IMG/VR virus record: IMGVR_UViG_3300022752_000037
Location: 31,264-95,263 of that record
Reading direction: 5' to 3' (one strand)
DNA from: a virus
Length of the DNA: 64,000 nucleotides
In this document: positions 7,590-16,466 of the stretch, in pieces
Layout of the letters: each line of letters opens with the position of its first letter
Numbering within the stretch: position 1 is the stretch's first letter
Notes under the pieces: model-generated
Told to the model about the DNA's origin: nothing
Database searches by the model: none
The model's input: the letters and a program-made list of their open reading frames with translations, nothing else
Made by a program: the position numbers and the translations under genes

Positions 7590-9238
7590 TGCAATTTTTT
7601 TATGATGGTCAAATAAGACGCTACCTTACTCAAATAATGAGATTATTAAGTAATTTTGTTGTTAGGCATAGCGACGGAACTCTAGTTAGGATTCCAGTGA
7701 TGTACGGGGATCCTGATAGACAAGCTGCGAATATAATAAATCAAAATAGTGAAAATACTATTCCTAGCGTGCCCAGAATAGCTGTATATATCACTGAATA
7801 TGACTTAAATCGTAATAGAATTCAAGAACCTACTTTTATAAGTAAAATTCACCTAAGAGAACGAGCTATAGAAGTAGATGAAGATGGTAACGAGTATTAT
7901 ACCAGTGCTCAAGGTAGACAAGTAACAGTTGAACGTATGATGCCTACTCCTTTTGATCTTACTGTTAAGGTAGATATTTGGAGCTCTAATACAGAACAAA
8001 AGTTACAAATTTTAGAGCAAATCCTGGTTTTATTTAATCCTAGTTTGGAAATTCAAACCACAGACAATTTTATAGACTGGACCAGTTTAAGTGTAGTAGA
8101 ACTAGAAGATGTTAATTTTAGTAGTAGATCTGTACCTACAGGAACTAATAGTTCAATAGATATAGCCAGCATTACTTTAAAAACGCCTACATGGTTAAGT
8201 CCACCTGTAAAAGTTAAAAAGCTGGGTGTAGTAACTAGTGTTATTAGTAATTTATACACGGGAATAGATCCAGGAATTGGAGATTATCTTGAGGGATTTG
8301 GTATAGATCCCGCTGCCTATGAAAGAAGTCCTGTAAATTTTGAATTTACTCAATACAATACTGTAGGAAATTTTGAAATAGAAGTTACTAATAATACTAT
8401 ACGTATGTTTGGAGTAGAAAAAGGCGAAGACGACAATTTACCGTGGGATCAACTTCTTATGCAATTTCCCGGAACTTTTCGTAATGGGCTGAGTAAATTA
8501 TTTTTATTACAAAAAGATCAGTCTGTAATTATAGGAACTCTAAGTCGTAATCCGTTAGATCCTACTTTATTGAGTGTTACTTGGGATGTAGACAGTTATC
8601 ATAGTAATAATTACATAGATGAAAACGGAAATATAGAAAACATTGATACAGATTATGATCCTAATACTGGTAGAGGAACATTTGATGCAGTAATTAATCC
8701 ACAAACATTTAATCCTAAAAGACCAAATGGCGAACCTATAGATCAACCGATTGCTGTAGGAGTAAGATACCTTTTAGTAGAAAATTGCGGAGGAGGTCTA
8801 CGAGAAACATTTTTAATGCCTCGAGCATCTAAGTACATCAATACCGGAGAAATTTTTTCCAATATAAACCATAGTCAACTAGTAATAAATGGCATAGTTG
8901 TTTCTCATATTATTCAAAATTCTAATGGTAAGTGTCAAATAAAAACTAACACAACAATTACAAAAAATAGTATTGTTACTTATGTTTTAAATTATAACGA
9001 GGATGGTCCGGACGCTTGGAAAAATTTAGATGGATCTGATACTATAGCTTTCACCAATGATATCATTATGTGGAGTGGCACAGAATGGAAAATAATATTC
9101 GATGCTCAAACAAGAGTAGATGATTTGATCTATCAGACTAATTATTTTACAGGGACTCAATACAAATGGAATGGAATTAATTGGGTTAAAAGTTTCGAGG
9201 GCGATTATGGTAGAGGAAGTTGGAGAATACAGCTCTAA
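7589..9238 (+). CDS. gp15: Tail sheath terminator/stabiliser gp15
   Basis: This 549-residue protein caps the sheath and joins the tail to the neck. The first 40 residues (F-F-Y-D-G-Q-I-R-R-Y-L then L-L-S-N-F-V-V, then V-R-I-P-V-M-Y-G) match the T4 gp15 start, which has F-Y-N-x-x-F-R-R-Y and I-R-V-P-I-T-Y. A further match is P-T-P-F-D-L-T-V-K-V-D-I-W with E-Q-I-L-V-L-F-N-P, as in the T4 terminator fold, followed by W-L-S-P-P-V. About half of the protein beyond residue 220 has no T4 counterpart and looks strand-rich. The gene follows gp14 with a one-base overlap. Confidence 0.85.
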   Translation: MQFFYDGQIRRYLTQIMRLLSNFVVRHSDGTLVRIPVMYGDPDRQAANIINQNSENTIPSVPRIAVYITEYDLNRNRIQEPTFISKIHLRERAIEVDEDGNEYYTSAQGRQVTVERMMPTPFDLTVKVDIWSSNTEQKLQILEQILVLFNPSLEIQTTDNFIDWTSLSVVELEDVNFSSRSVPTGTNSSIDIASITLKTPTWLSPPVKVKKLGVVTSVISNLYTGIDPGIGDYLEGFGIDPAAYERSPVNFEFTQYNTVGNFEIEVTNNTIRMFGVEKGEDDNLPWDQLLMQFPGTFRNGLSKLFLLQKDQSVIIGTLSRNPLDPTLLSVTWDVDSYHSNNYIDENGNIENIDTDYDPNTGRGTFDAVINPQTFNPKRPNGEPIDQPIAVGVRYLLVENCGGGLRETFLMPRASKYINTGEIFSNINHSQLVINGIVVSHIIQNSNGKCQIKTNTTITKNSIVTYVLNYNEDGPDAWKNLDGSDTIAFTNDIIMWSGTEWKIIFDAQTRVDDLIYQTNYFTGTQYKWNGINWVKSFEGDYGRGSWRIQL

Positions 9239-9668
9239 TAAAGAAATTAGATGTTCAGGAGCAATGATTTGCTCTAAAAAAACAAAACGTGTAATACTTT
9301 TACAAAAAGCCAATGGTAAACATAACGGATTTTGGGGACTAGTTGGTGGTACAAACATTGGTGTTGAAACAGTTTGGCAGGGGTTATGTAGAGAAATAGA
9401 AGAGGAAGTAGGATTTTTACCTGAATTTTTAAAAATTATTCCTTTAGAAAAATTTGTAAGTAACGATCACTTATTTCACTTTAATACATTTTTTTGTATT
9501 GTTGAAGAAGAGTTTATTCCTAGCTTAAGTAAGGAACATAAAGCATGGGGATGGTTTAATTTGAAATCTCTACCTAAGCCTATTCATAAAGCGTTAGACT
9601 TAAGTCTTAGGAATAAATTTTTAGAAAATAAAATTAGTACAATAATTGAACTCATCGAGATAATGTAA
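9207..9668 (+). CDS. NUDIX hydrolase
   Basis: This 153-residue protein carries a complete NUDIX box: G, five residues, E, seven residues, then R-E-I-E-E-E-V-G-F. These enzymes hydrolyse nucleoside diphosphate-linked compounds such as oxidised nucleotides, dinucleoside polyphosphates or NAD derivatives; the substrate is not evident. The ATG at 9207 is chosen because GAGG precedes it at a normal distance; an in-frame ATG at 9171 lies deeper inside gp15. The start overlaps the last 32 bases of gp15 in another frame, and the stop overlaps the next start (TAATG). A metabolic gene in the neck operon is unusual; it should be made late. Confidence 0.9.
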   Translation: MVEEVGEYSSNKEIRCSGAMICSKKTKRVILLQKANGKHNGFWGLVGGTNIGVETVWQGLCREIEEEVGFLPEFLKIIPLEKFVSNDHLFHFNTFFCIVEEEFIPSLSKEHKAWGWFNLKSLPKPIHKALDLSLRNKFLENKISTIIELIEIM

Positions 9669-9937
9669 TGCTTAGTTTAGAACATAGTGAAGATTTTAAA
9701 AAAGATTTTATGAAATTTAAAACAGAAATTGATAACTTAGATGATTTATTTCTTAAAGAAAAGTTAACAAATTTACTTAACTCCTTATTAGAATCAGTAA
9801 GGAAAATTGATGAACTTCATAAGGAATCTATATTCGATAAGGCTCCTCTTTCAAGTAAAGTAAGTAGAGAAACGATTATTAAGATTAGATCTGAATTAGT
9901 AGAGCAGCTATTAATGGCCCAGTCCAGGTATAATTAA
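9668..9937 (+). CDS. Small coiled-coil protein, unknown function
   Basis: This 89-residue protein is highly charged and almost wholly helical by composition (many K, E, L; few G, P), with a heptad-like central part L-K-E-K-L-T-N-L-L-N-S-L-L-E-S. No cysteine pair or enzyme motif is present. It is coupled to the NUDIX gene by a TAATG overlap and is the last gene of the plus-strand unit. Its final 27 bases overlap the 3' end of the opposing oxygenase gene. Function unknown. Confidence 0.65.
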   Translation: MLSLEHSEDFKKDFMKFKTEIDNLDDLFLKEKLTNLLNSLLESVRKIDELHKESIFDKAPLSSKVSRETIIKIRSELVEQLLMAQSRYN

Positions 9938-10531
9938 TTCTGTGCTACCTTCTCTGTTTCCTAACCACCCTATAGGAAAAGTATTAAAACTTAAACTAAT
10001 TCTTGCATGTTCATGTTGAACAAGATCTACTTCATGGAATAAAGAAGAAGGAAAAATTAACAATTCTCCAGTTTTTACGGGGACCCACCATGACATAGAG
10101 TTATAGATATTCCATTCATTAGGAGTAACTAAAATGTCTCGTAAACCTTGATAATTGTGAAAAAAGATTCTATCTTCGCCTTCAACTGCGTTGATATAAA
10201 ATACACCGCTATATAAAGAATTCCAATGTTTATGTTGATGATGAGACTGTCCTTTTTTAGTTATATTGATCCAACTTTGAGTAATTTCTAAATGAACTTC
10301 GTTCTTTGGATTTATAATTGCTTGAAAATATTCATCTAAACTTTTTTTAAAAAAATTATTTAAACTTTGTAAAGCTGAATTTTTTAGAATATAATTGTCT
10401 GTTGTAAAAAAATTGGTTCGATTCTCTTTAAATTGAGCCTGATTCATTACAAAATCAAGCTCAAATGTTGTTAATGGTCTATCTAATATAAATTTACCTA
10501 GAGGTATAGGGAATAAGTTTAAAATTTCCAT
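9911..10531 (-). CDS. 2OG-Fe(II) oxygenase family protein
   Basis: This 206-residue protein resembles a phage group of 2-oxoglutarate/Fe(II) oxygenases that begin with F-P-I/T-P near the N-terminus. Seen here: L-F-P-I-P at residues 6-10, H-Q-H-K-H-W-N-S with S-G-V-F-Y-I at about 98-113, and G-E-L-L-I-F-P-S-S-L-F-H (H166) followed by A-R-I-S-L-S-F-N (R177). The histidines near 100-102 and H166 would hold iron and R177 the 2-oxoglutarate. Such genes are common next to tail-fibre genes in marine myophages and may hydroxylate virion proteins or host polymers. The substrate is unknown. It lies seven bases after the 1643-residue structural protein on the same strand. Confidence 0.75.
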   Translation of the reverse strand: MEILNLFPIPLGKFILDRPLTTFELDFVMNQAQFKENRTNFFTTDNYILKNSALQSLNNFFKKSLDEYFQAIINPKNEVHLEITQSWINITKKGQSHHQHKHWNSLYSGVFYINAVEGEDRIFFHNYQGLRDILVTPNEWNIYNSMSWWVPVKTGELLIFPSSLFHEVDLVQHEHARISLSFNTFPIGWLGNREGSTELIIPGLGH

Positions 10532-10538
10532 CCATTAT

Positions 10539-13500
10539 TTACGCTTGTGCTTCACCCCATCGTAAATTTATACTGGCATTATATCCTGTACCACCTGTCA
10601 AGTAAGCATTTATTGCTAATACATCAGGGCCGTTTGGAAAAGTACCACGTCCACCTATAGTAGTATTTGTCAACTCGTTCAATTTGGACAGATCCAATGA
10701 GCTGGATCCACCGGGAGCAGCAATTAATGAAAAAATTGTTTGTCCTGGAAGTGCAGCACTGGCAGCAGTAAAGGTTATATTTGTACCTATGTTCACGTTC
10801 CCAGTAAGAGCTTGATTTATTAGAATCCTTGTTACACCTGCAAATGGATTATTATCTGCTTTAGACTGTACAAGTGCTCCTCCTGCAATATTACTGCCAC
10901 TAACTGTTTGTCCAACTACTACTCCGCTCACGGTGTTGGTTGAAAAATATAAATCAATATTTCCTCTTTGTCTATTAAAATTTGTAGTTGCTGCTGTTAT
11001 AACAGTGGTTCCTGTGGTCCATGCCACAGTTCCTCCACTAGCAATTTGGGCAAAGCTTGGTTGTCCTCCAAGTGCAGACGAATTCAAACTTGTCCAAGTT
11101 ATATCAACAGGATTAGTAGGATAATTTTGAGGATTCAAGATTCCTTCAAGAACCATAGATCCTACTGCTCCAGATGTACCACCTGTAATTTCAACACCTT
11201 GTAAAAGTAACTGTGCTCGATTTATTAATTCTCTCTCACCTAAGTCACCAATGACGCTGTTACTAACACTTGGAGCAAGTCGGATTAAAAATACTGTTTT
11301 CTTAGTTGTTGTTAGACTAACTTCAGCTGCTTGATAATTAAAAATAAATCCTCTATCGTCATCAAAATTTCCATCTATAAGATAGGCACTACCCCAGTGA
11401 CTTATAATAGGACTTGCTGTACAACTTATCAATACAACACCTGACTTCGCTGCATGAGTAGAATTAGGACCTGCTTTATAGCTTCTTGCACTTCCTGCTG
11501 CGAAATTTGTATAGGTTGCACTTCTTGTAATTCCAGTTAGATTATTTCCAGACTTGCCACTAAATGATATTAGCTCATTATCAATGTAAACTACTCCTGA
11601 ATTAGGAAATCTTGATGCATCCTCTAACGGTATAGTAGTAGATAAAAGGTTCATAGAACTAGCTAATCTTCCGTTAGAACCTTCATTTAAAACTTCATAT
11701 CGTACAGGAAGGTTACCGGTTCTCATATATGCTTCGTTGTTAAGGTTGTTGCCCTTAAGTCTATGACAAAATAGATAATCTCCAGTCGAACCTCGTAACA
11801 TCCAGTCAATAAATCCTGCTCCGTACCAACTAAATTGTATTCCAATCATCTGCATTTTAGTCGGATCAATATGATATCCACTAGGGCCGTTTCCATCACA
11901 AGTATCAATATTCCATTCACTCTGCGGAATAATAATGTCTATAACTTTAGCTATTTTTACTCCGCTAACTAAATTTACACCTCTAAAATCAGGACTTACT
12001 GTCATGCTTGTTTGTCCGCTGATACTTGTTACTACGTGAGTCATTCCCCTAAGAACTATACGATCCCCTGCACTTAATTGATCTTGGAATCGAGTATTAT
12101 TTCCAATAACAGCATTACTGTTAGCTGCTATTGTAATAGTTCCGCTTAATTGAAAAGTACTGCTTCTTCTGCCTACTGCCATTTCTCGGCCGTCGTATTG
12201 CCAAAAAATTCCATTTTGGTCGTCAAAGATTCCTGATCTAACAACAGCACCCGACCAATATTTCATAGCAGCATAGCAAGGACTTCCTATGTCAGCACTA
12301 GTAGATCCTAAAGGTAAGTCTGCTTCTACAGTAAAAGCTCTTTCATCAATAATATTAGTAACAACATATTCACCATCATAACCAATAGTAGTTATACCTT
12401 CAATAACAACAGTAGATCCTACCTGTAATCCATGATCCATATCATCAGTAACAACCGTAATAGTCGATCCTGCACTAACTCCAGAAGCTATTGCACTCCG
12501 TATATCAAAACTTGGAGCAAATAAAGCTCCAGTGTTATACATAGCTCCTTTTCCTGATTGGTATCGAATATATTTTTTACTTTGACGTATAGCTTGAGCT
12601 CCATGTTGAGCTCCACCTGTGCTTAATTGAACTCCTCCATCAAAAGGTCTATGAGTAAAATAAGCATCAGGTCTAGCATATATCAATCCTGTGATTCCTG
12701 AAGTTTGCACACTTCCAGTTCCTCTAGCTGTCCATCTTATTTGTGTCAAACTAGGAACTTCTATAACAGAGAATGGACCAGCAGCTAGAGCATGATTAGT
12801 TCCTACACTTGTTATAGATACTAATATATTTGCTCCAGGAACTAAACCGTGAGCAGAAGCAAAATCTGCTTGAAGTGTAGCGATAGCACTAAAACTTACA
12901 CTACTAGCGACTCCCATACTGGCTGTAGTAGCTGCGGTTATACTTATTGCCGAGTAGACTGGTATTATGTTTCCCCTTACTGCTGTTCCTGAGCTAATAG
13001 TTAATCCATAAGCACCACCTTGTCCATAAGCACCACCTGGTAAGTAATTAGTTGTTGCGTCAATATAAAGTGCTAGATTGTTTGTTGGAGTGGTGCCTCC
13101 AAGATCTGCTCCATTAACAGTAAATCTATTACCTACATTATATCCAGATCCTGCATAGTAAGGAATAGCTGTATAGGAGCCTCCGTTACGCTGTACAGAT
13201 AATAATATTCCAGTTCCAATTGTTTCACTATTCGTTCCTGAAACATTCTGATATGTTCCTTCTGTTAAAGTGGTATGTGCTCCTCTTGCTGTAGTTACTT
13301 TTGTAACTGTGCCACTTGATACAGTATTGATATTAATATAAAGATCATCGTCTGGAGTCACTCCTCCTAGACTTGTACCTAAAATTTTAATTGTGTCTCC
13401 CTGTTGATACCCTGTACCTGCTTGTTGAATAGCAGGTAAAGTTCCACTACCTGTTACTGCTATACTAGCTTGATTAGTATATGTTCCATTAGCGGCTGAA

Positions 13501-15470
13501 ACATTGTATGGGTTAACTATAGCGGTAGTAACAGCTCCTCCTGTTACTCCTGTGATAGAAATTCTACAATCATTAGTTCCGTTTACTCCTCCTAATAGGC
13601 TACCTAACACTTTAACTACATCACCGGAGGCATATCCTGTTCCTCCTGCGGTTACACTATCTATAGTGTAAGTTCCTCCGTTACCTGTTATTGTAAATCT
13701 TGCACCTGATCCAGTAGGAACATTAGATGCTCCTAATGTATATACTCCAGCTGCTCCTACACTAATGTTAAATCTAGCATTGGTCCCTGTGCCTATTACT
13801 GAAACAGGACTTATAAAATAATCTTCTACATCTCCTTTAAATGCTGCTCCAATTTGATCTTGTAGAGTCGCTTGGTCTCCTGTTAAACTAGTAATAGCAT
13901 TTTGTGTACCTGAATTGTTTAAAACCATATTAGAACTGAGACCTGTTACATCTGCAAAATAAATTATTGTGTCGGAAGAGATAGTACTAAATTTTACTCT
14001 GTAGTCTCCAACTTTTCCACCAGTTCCGAATACACCAGCTGTTTGAGCCCCTGACGGTATAGATGGGTGGCTTACCGGAGCTCCTATTGACGGAGCGGTT
14101 CCTGTGAAATTAATAACTGTAGATCCAGAAGGAACAATATATGAAGTTGAGAAAGTTCCTGAGCTTCCGTTACTTGAGACGCTGATTGTGGGGTTAGCTA
14201 ATTCTGACCCAGTATAAAAAGCAGCCTTTCTCAATTGAACATTTGAACCGCCGATTACTTCATTTTGACTTAAACCTACTTTTGCCTTAGCATAAAAAGT
14301 AAAGCTGGATGTAGTAGGAACAGTATTAACTAAAAATGTACCTTCGGCTCTATTAAAACCTACCACTGTTGAATTAAGAGCCCTAATTGTAAAAGGGTCA
14401 CCTATAACCAATCCGTGGGAAGATTGTGAGGTAACTGTAATTAAACTTGATCCTATACCGCCACCGCTACTACTGGCATCAGTAGTAATTGAAGTTATAG
14501 GTATATCAGTGCCTAAAACTTCATAAGTAGTAGGATACCCTCTAGCCACCGCTATAGCCTGCCATTTTGTAGGTTGTAATCCATATTCAAAGTCTGCGTC
14601 TATCATAGCCTGAGGTTGGGATATTCTCATTCGTTCAATAGCATCAGTTCCAAAATCATAAGGGCGAACTCTAATCTCTGATGTTTCAACAAAGATTTGA
14701 AATTTATGTGTACTAAGCATTGAGCTTGTACTGTAATTCATAAAGATGGTTGTTACACCGTTATTAATCTGTATAGCATTAGGGAATTTATCACTATTTC
14801 CTGCGAAAAATTCTACCTCGCCGCCTTTGGTAGGATCTGTAAAATTAAAGACTACAGTATTTGTGGTTGAATTTGTTATCAGTAAAATTTCATTAAGCAA
14901 CCACTTTCCAATAATTTCTATACGTCCCGGACCGCCAATTTCCGCAGGTATAGAACTTAGCCCGTTTGTTATAACTGTGGTTATCAGACTGGATACTAGG
15001 GTTATGACATCATCTGATAAGGATTCAGCAGTCTTAGTCAAATCAATGACTTGGTCTACTGCTGTTTGATAAGCTGTGGCAGGTAAATTTTTAAAAATAT
15101 AATTATTGATCAGATCACGAGCAAATTGATAACTGCGAATTTCAGGTAATCTTGTTCCATCAATAACCGGAACATTACCATTCCAATAGCCTTTAGCTGC
15201 TTTTCGTGTAGCTACATTTCCTCCATACTTTAAATCAAAAATCCAAGCATCTAACACATACCCGCTATCTCTCAGACATAAATCGGTATCATAAACATAG
15301 CCAACAAATTCAGCATCATTAGCTGCTATACGAGCATTAATATAGCCTATTATTTCACGTTGAATAAATTCTTTATTAAGTTGTAAAAGAGCTAGAGCAT
15401 TAGGGTAAACATATGATGTCCAACCAGGTCCCGGAGTAAATCTATAATTTTTAATCAGTTTCTTACCCAT
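10539..15470 (-). CDS. Large modular virion structural protein (1643 aa)
   Basis: The first 100 residues hold a module with N-K-E-F-I-Q-R-E-I-I-G-Y-I-N-A and C-L-R-D-S-G-Y-V-L-D-A-W that is repeated several times in the 2785-residue protein downstream of the capsid genes. The middle has three or four strand-rich repeats of roughly 75 residues with the signature G-x-G-Y-x-x-G-D/N-x-x-x-x-x-G-x-x-L-G-G. The C-terminal half has Y-I-R-Y-Q-S-G-K-G-A-M-Y-N-T-G and several beta-domains, a layout known from structural proteins of marine T4-like phages. It is probably part of the tail fibre or baseplate periphery. A good ribosome-binding site (AAGGAAT) precedes the ATG. No enzyme motif is visible. Confidence 0.8.
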   Translation of the reverse strand: MGKKLIKNYRFTPGPGWTSYVYPNALALLQLNKEFIQREIIGYINARIAANDAEFVGYVYDTDLCLRDSGYVLDAWIFDLKYGGNVATRKAAKGYWNGNVPVIDGTRLPEIRSYQFARDLINNYIFKNLPATAYQTAVDQVIDLTKTAESLSDDVITLVSSLITTVITNGLSSIPAEIGGPGRIEIIGKWLLNEILLITNSTTNTVVFNFTDPTKGGEVEFFAGNSDKFPNAIQINNGVTTIFMNYSTSSMLSTHKFQIFVETSEIRVRPYDFGTDAIERMRISQPQAMIDADFEYGLQPTKWQAIAVARGYPTTYEVLGTDIPITSITTDASSSGGGIGSSLITVTSQSSHGLVIGDPFTIRALNSTVVGFNRAEGTFLVNTVPTTSSFTFYAKAKVGLSQNEVIGGSNVQLRKAAFYTGSELANPTISVSSNGSSGTFSTSYIVPSGSTVINFTGTAPSIGAPVSHPSIPSGAQTAGVFGTGGKVGDYRVKFSTISSDTIIYFADVTGLSSNMVLNNSGTQNAITSLTGDQATLQDQIGAAFKGDVEDYFISPVSVIGTGTNARFNISVGAAGVYTLGASNVPTGSGARFTITGNGGTYTIDSVTAGGTGYASGDVVKVLGSLLGGVNGTNDCRISITGVTGGAVTTAIVNPYNVSAANGTYTNQASIAVTGSGTLPAIQQAGTGYQQGDTIKILGTSLGGVTPDDDLYININTVSSGTVTKVTTARGAHTTLTEGTYQNVSGTNSETIGTGILLSVQRNGGSYTAIPYYAGSGYNVGNRFTVNGADLGGTTPTNNLALYIDATTNYLPGGAYGQGGAYGLTISSGTAVRGNIIPVYSAISITAATTASMGVASSVSFSAIATLQADFASAHGLVPGANILVSITSVGTNHALAAGPFSVIEVPSLTQIRWTARGTGSVQTSGITGLIYARPDAYFTHRPFDGGVQLSTGGAQHGAQAIRQSKKYIRYQSGKGAMYNTGALFAPSFDIRSAIASGVSAGSTITVVTDDMDHGLQVGSTVVIEGITTIGYDGEYVVTNIIDERAFTVEADLPLGSTSADIGSPCYAAMKYWSGAVVRSGIFDDQNGIFWQYDGREMAVGRRSSTFQLSGTITIAANSNAVIGNNTRFQDQLSAGDRIVLRGMTHVVTSISGQTSMTVSPDFRGVNLVSGVKIAKVIDIIIPQSEWNIDTCDGNGPSGYHIDPTKMQMIGIQFSWYGAGFIDWMLRGSTGDYLFCHRLKGNNLNNEAYMRTGNLPVRYEVLNEGSNGRLASSMNLLSTTIPLEDASRFPNSGVVYIDNELISFSGKSGNNLTGITRSATYTNFAAGSARSYKAGPNSTHAAKSGVVLISCTASPIISHWGSAYLIDGNFDDDRGFIFNYQAAEVSLTTTKKTVFLIRLAPSVSNSVIGDLGERELINRAQLLLQGVEITGGTSGAVGSMVLEGILNPQNYPTNPVDITWTSLNSSALGGQPSFAQIASGGTVAWTTGTTVITAATTNFNRQRGNIDLYFSTNTVSGVVVGQTVSGSNIAGGALVQSKADNNPFAGVTRILINQALTGNVNIGTNITFTAASAALPGQTIFSLIAAPGGSSSLDLSKLNELTNTTIGGRGTFPNGPDVLAINAYLTGGTGYNASINLRWGEAQA

Positions 15471-15478
15471 ATTATTCC

Positions 15479-16417
15479 TTATATACCAAACACAACAGCC
15501 AATGCTAGACTTGTATTATCTACATAGTTTTTATTAGTTAATTGATTAGCACTAACTACACTACTACTAGAATATATTTCTCCTGCTACATTAATATCTC
15601 CCGAAACTCCGACCCCGCCAGCTACAATCAAAGCCCCTGTCATACTAGAACTAGATGCTGTAGAATTAGTAATATTAACTGGTATGGCAAAATTTCCTGT
15701 GCTTGTTGAACTAGCAGAAATTTGTATTTCTCCGTTAACTATCTGGTAGGTTATATTATTACCAGGTTTAAGTGTGAATTGACTTAGTTCTGTACCGCTA
15801 GCATTAAGATTTACCTTAACTCTACCATTACTCAATGAACTCGCTGTATTTGTTAATGTAGGTAAACTACTATTGATTGTTAATTTTTGATTTGTTACAC
15901 TAAGAGAAATATTCGTTCCTGCTTCGATTTCTACGTCATAATCTGTATTATTAGCATTTAGTCTTAATGTTTTACTATTAACACTTGTATTAACAAGATT
16001 AAACGTAGCGGCACCACCACCACCCTCCCCTGCTATATCAACTCCGTTAACCCATTTTGATCCATTATATTTTAAAACTTGTCCATTGAGCGGTGATGTA
16101 ACCTGTACGTCAGTTAGTGAAATTAGAGTCGAGGATCCACCGCCCCCTCCTCCGCTACTACTTATAGTAATTGTATCTGTAGTGTTATCTGTAGTAAGAG
16201 TAATTCCTGTACCAGCAGCTAATGTAAGAGTATCATTAGGCTGTTCCGCTACTATAGAAGCTTGTCCGTTTATAGCTATAGTTCTAAAAGTATCTTGACT
16301 CACTGTCGGTGGGGTCGCAGATTTTATGTCCCAAGTAGATCCAGTCCAAATCCAAGTTGTTGTATCTACTGTGATTTCCTGATTAATAGTAGGAATATTA
16401 GGAAAATTTATTGCCAT
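15479..16417 (-). CDS. Tail fibre protein
   Basis: This 312-residue protein starts M-A-I-N-F-P-N-I-P and has T-T-W-I-W-T-G-S-T-W-D in the first 30 residues, a short phage-fibre motif also seen in the 337-residue protein upstream (S-W-I-W-N-G-E-Y-W). It has a polyglycine hinge, then G-Q-V-L-K-Y-N-G-S-K-W-V-N-G, a common fibre-shaft repeat, and near the end S-M-T-G-A-L-I-V-A-G-G-V-G-V-S-G-D, a repeat also found three times in the 2785-residue protein. It is read from its own late promoter. GAGGTAAC precedes the ATG. Confidence 0.75.
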   Translation of the reverse strand: MAINFPNIPTINQEITVDTTTWIWTGSTWDIKSATPPTVSQDTFRTIAINGQASIVAEQPNDTLTLAAGTGITLTTDNTTDTITISSSGGGGGGSSTLISLTDVQVTSPLNGQVLKYNGSKWVNGVDIAGEGGGGAATFNLVNTSVNSKTLRLNANNTDYDVEIEAGTNISLSVTNQKLTINSSLPTLTNTASSLSNGRVKVNLNASGTELSQFTLKPGNNITYQIVNGEIQISASSTSTGNFAIPVNITNSTASSSSMTGALIVAGGVGVSGDINVAGEIYSSSSVVSANQLTNKNYVDNTSLALAVVFGI

Positions 16418-16423
16418 TGTTAC

Positions 16424-16444
16424 CTCTTAATAAGAGTATTTATT
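16424..16444 (-). promoter_or_regulatory. Late promoter with attached palindrome (copy 1)
   Basis: On the minus strand AATAAATA (16437-16444) is followed directly by the 13-base palindrome CTCTTATTAAGAG (16424-16436), which also supplies part of the ribosome-binding site. The same 21 bases occur at 22364-22384. Confidence 0.7.
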
Positions 16445-16466
16445 GAAAAAATTATCCATATTATCA

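Noticed and set aside
9026-9358. Minus-strand frame over the gp15-NUDIX junction
   Set aside because: It runs antisense to two well-supported genes and has no start signal or recognisable sequence.
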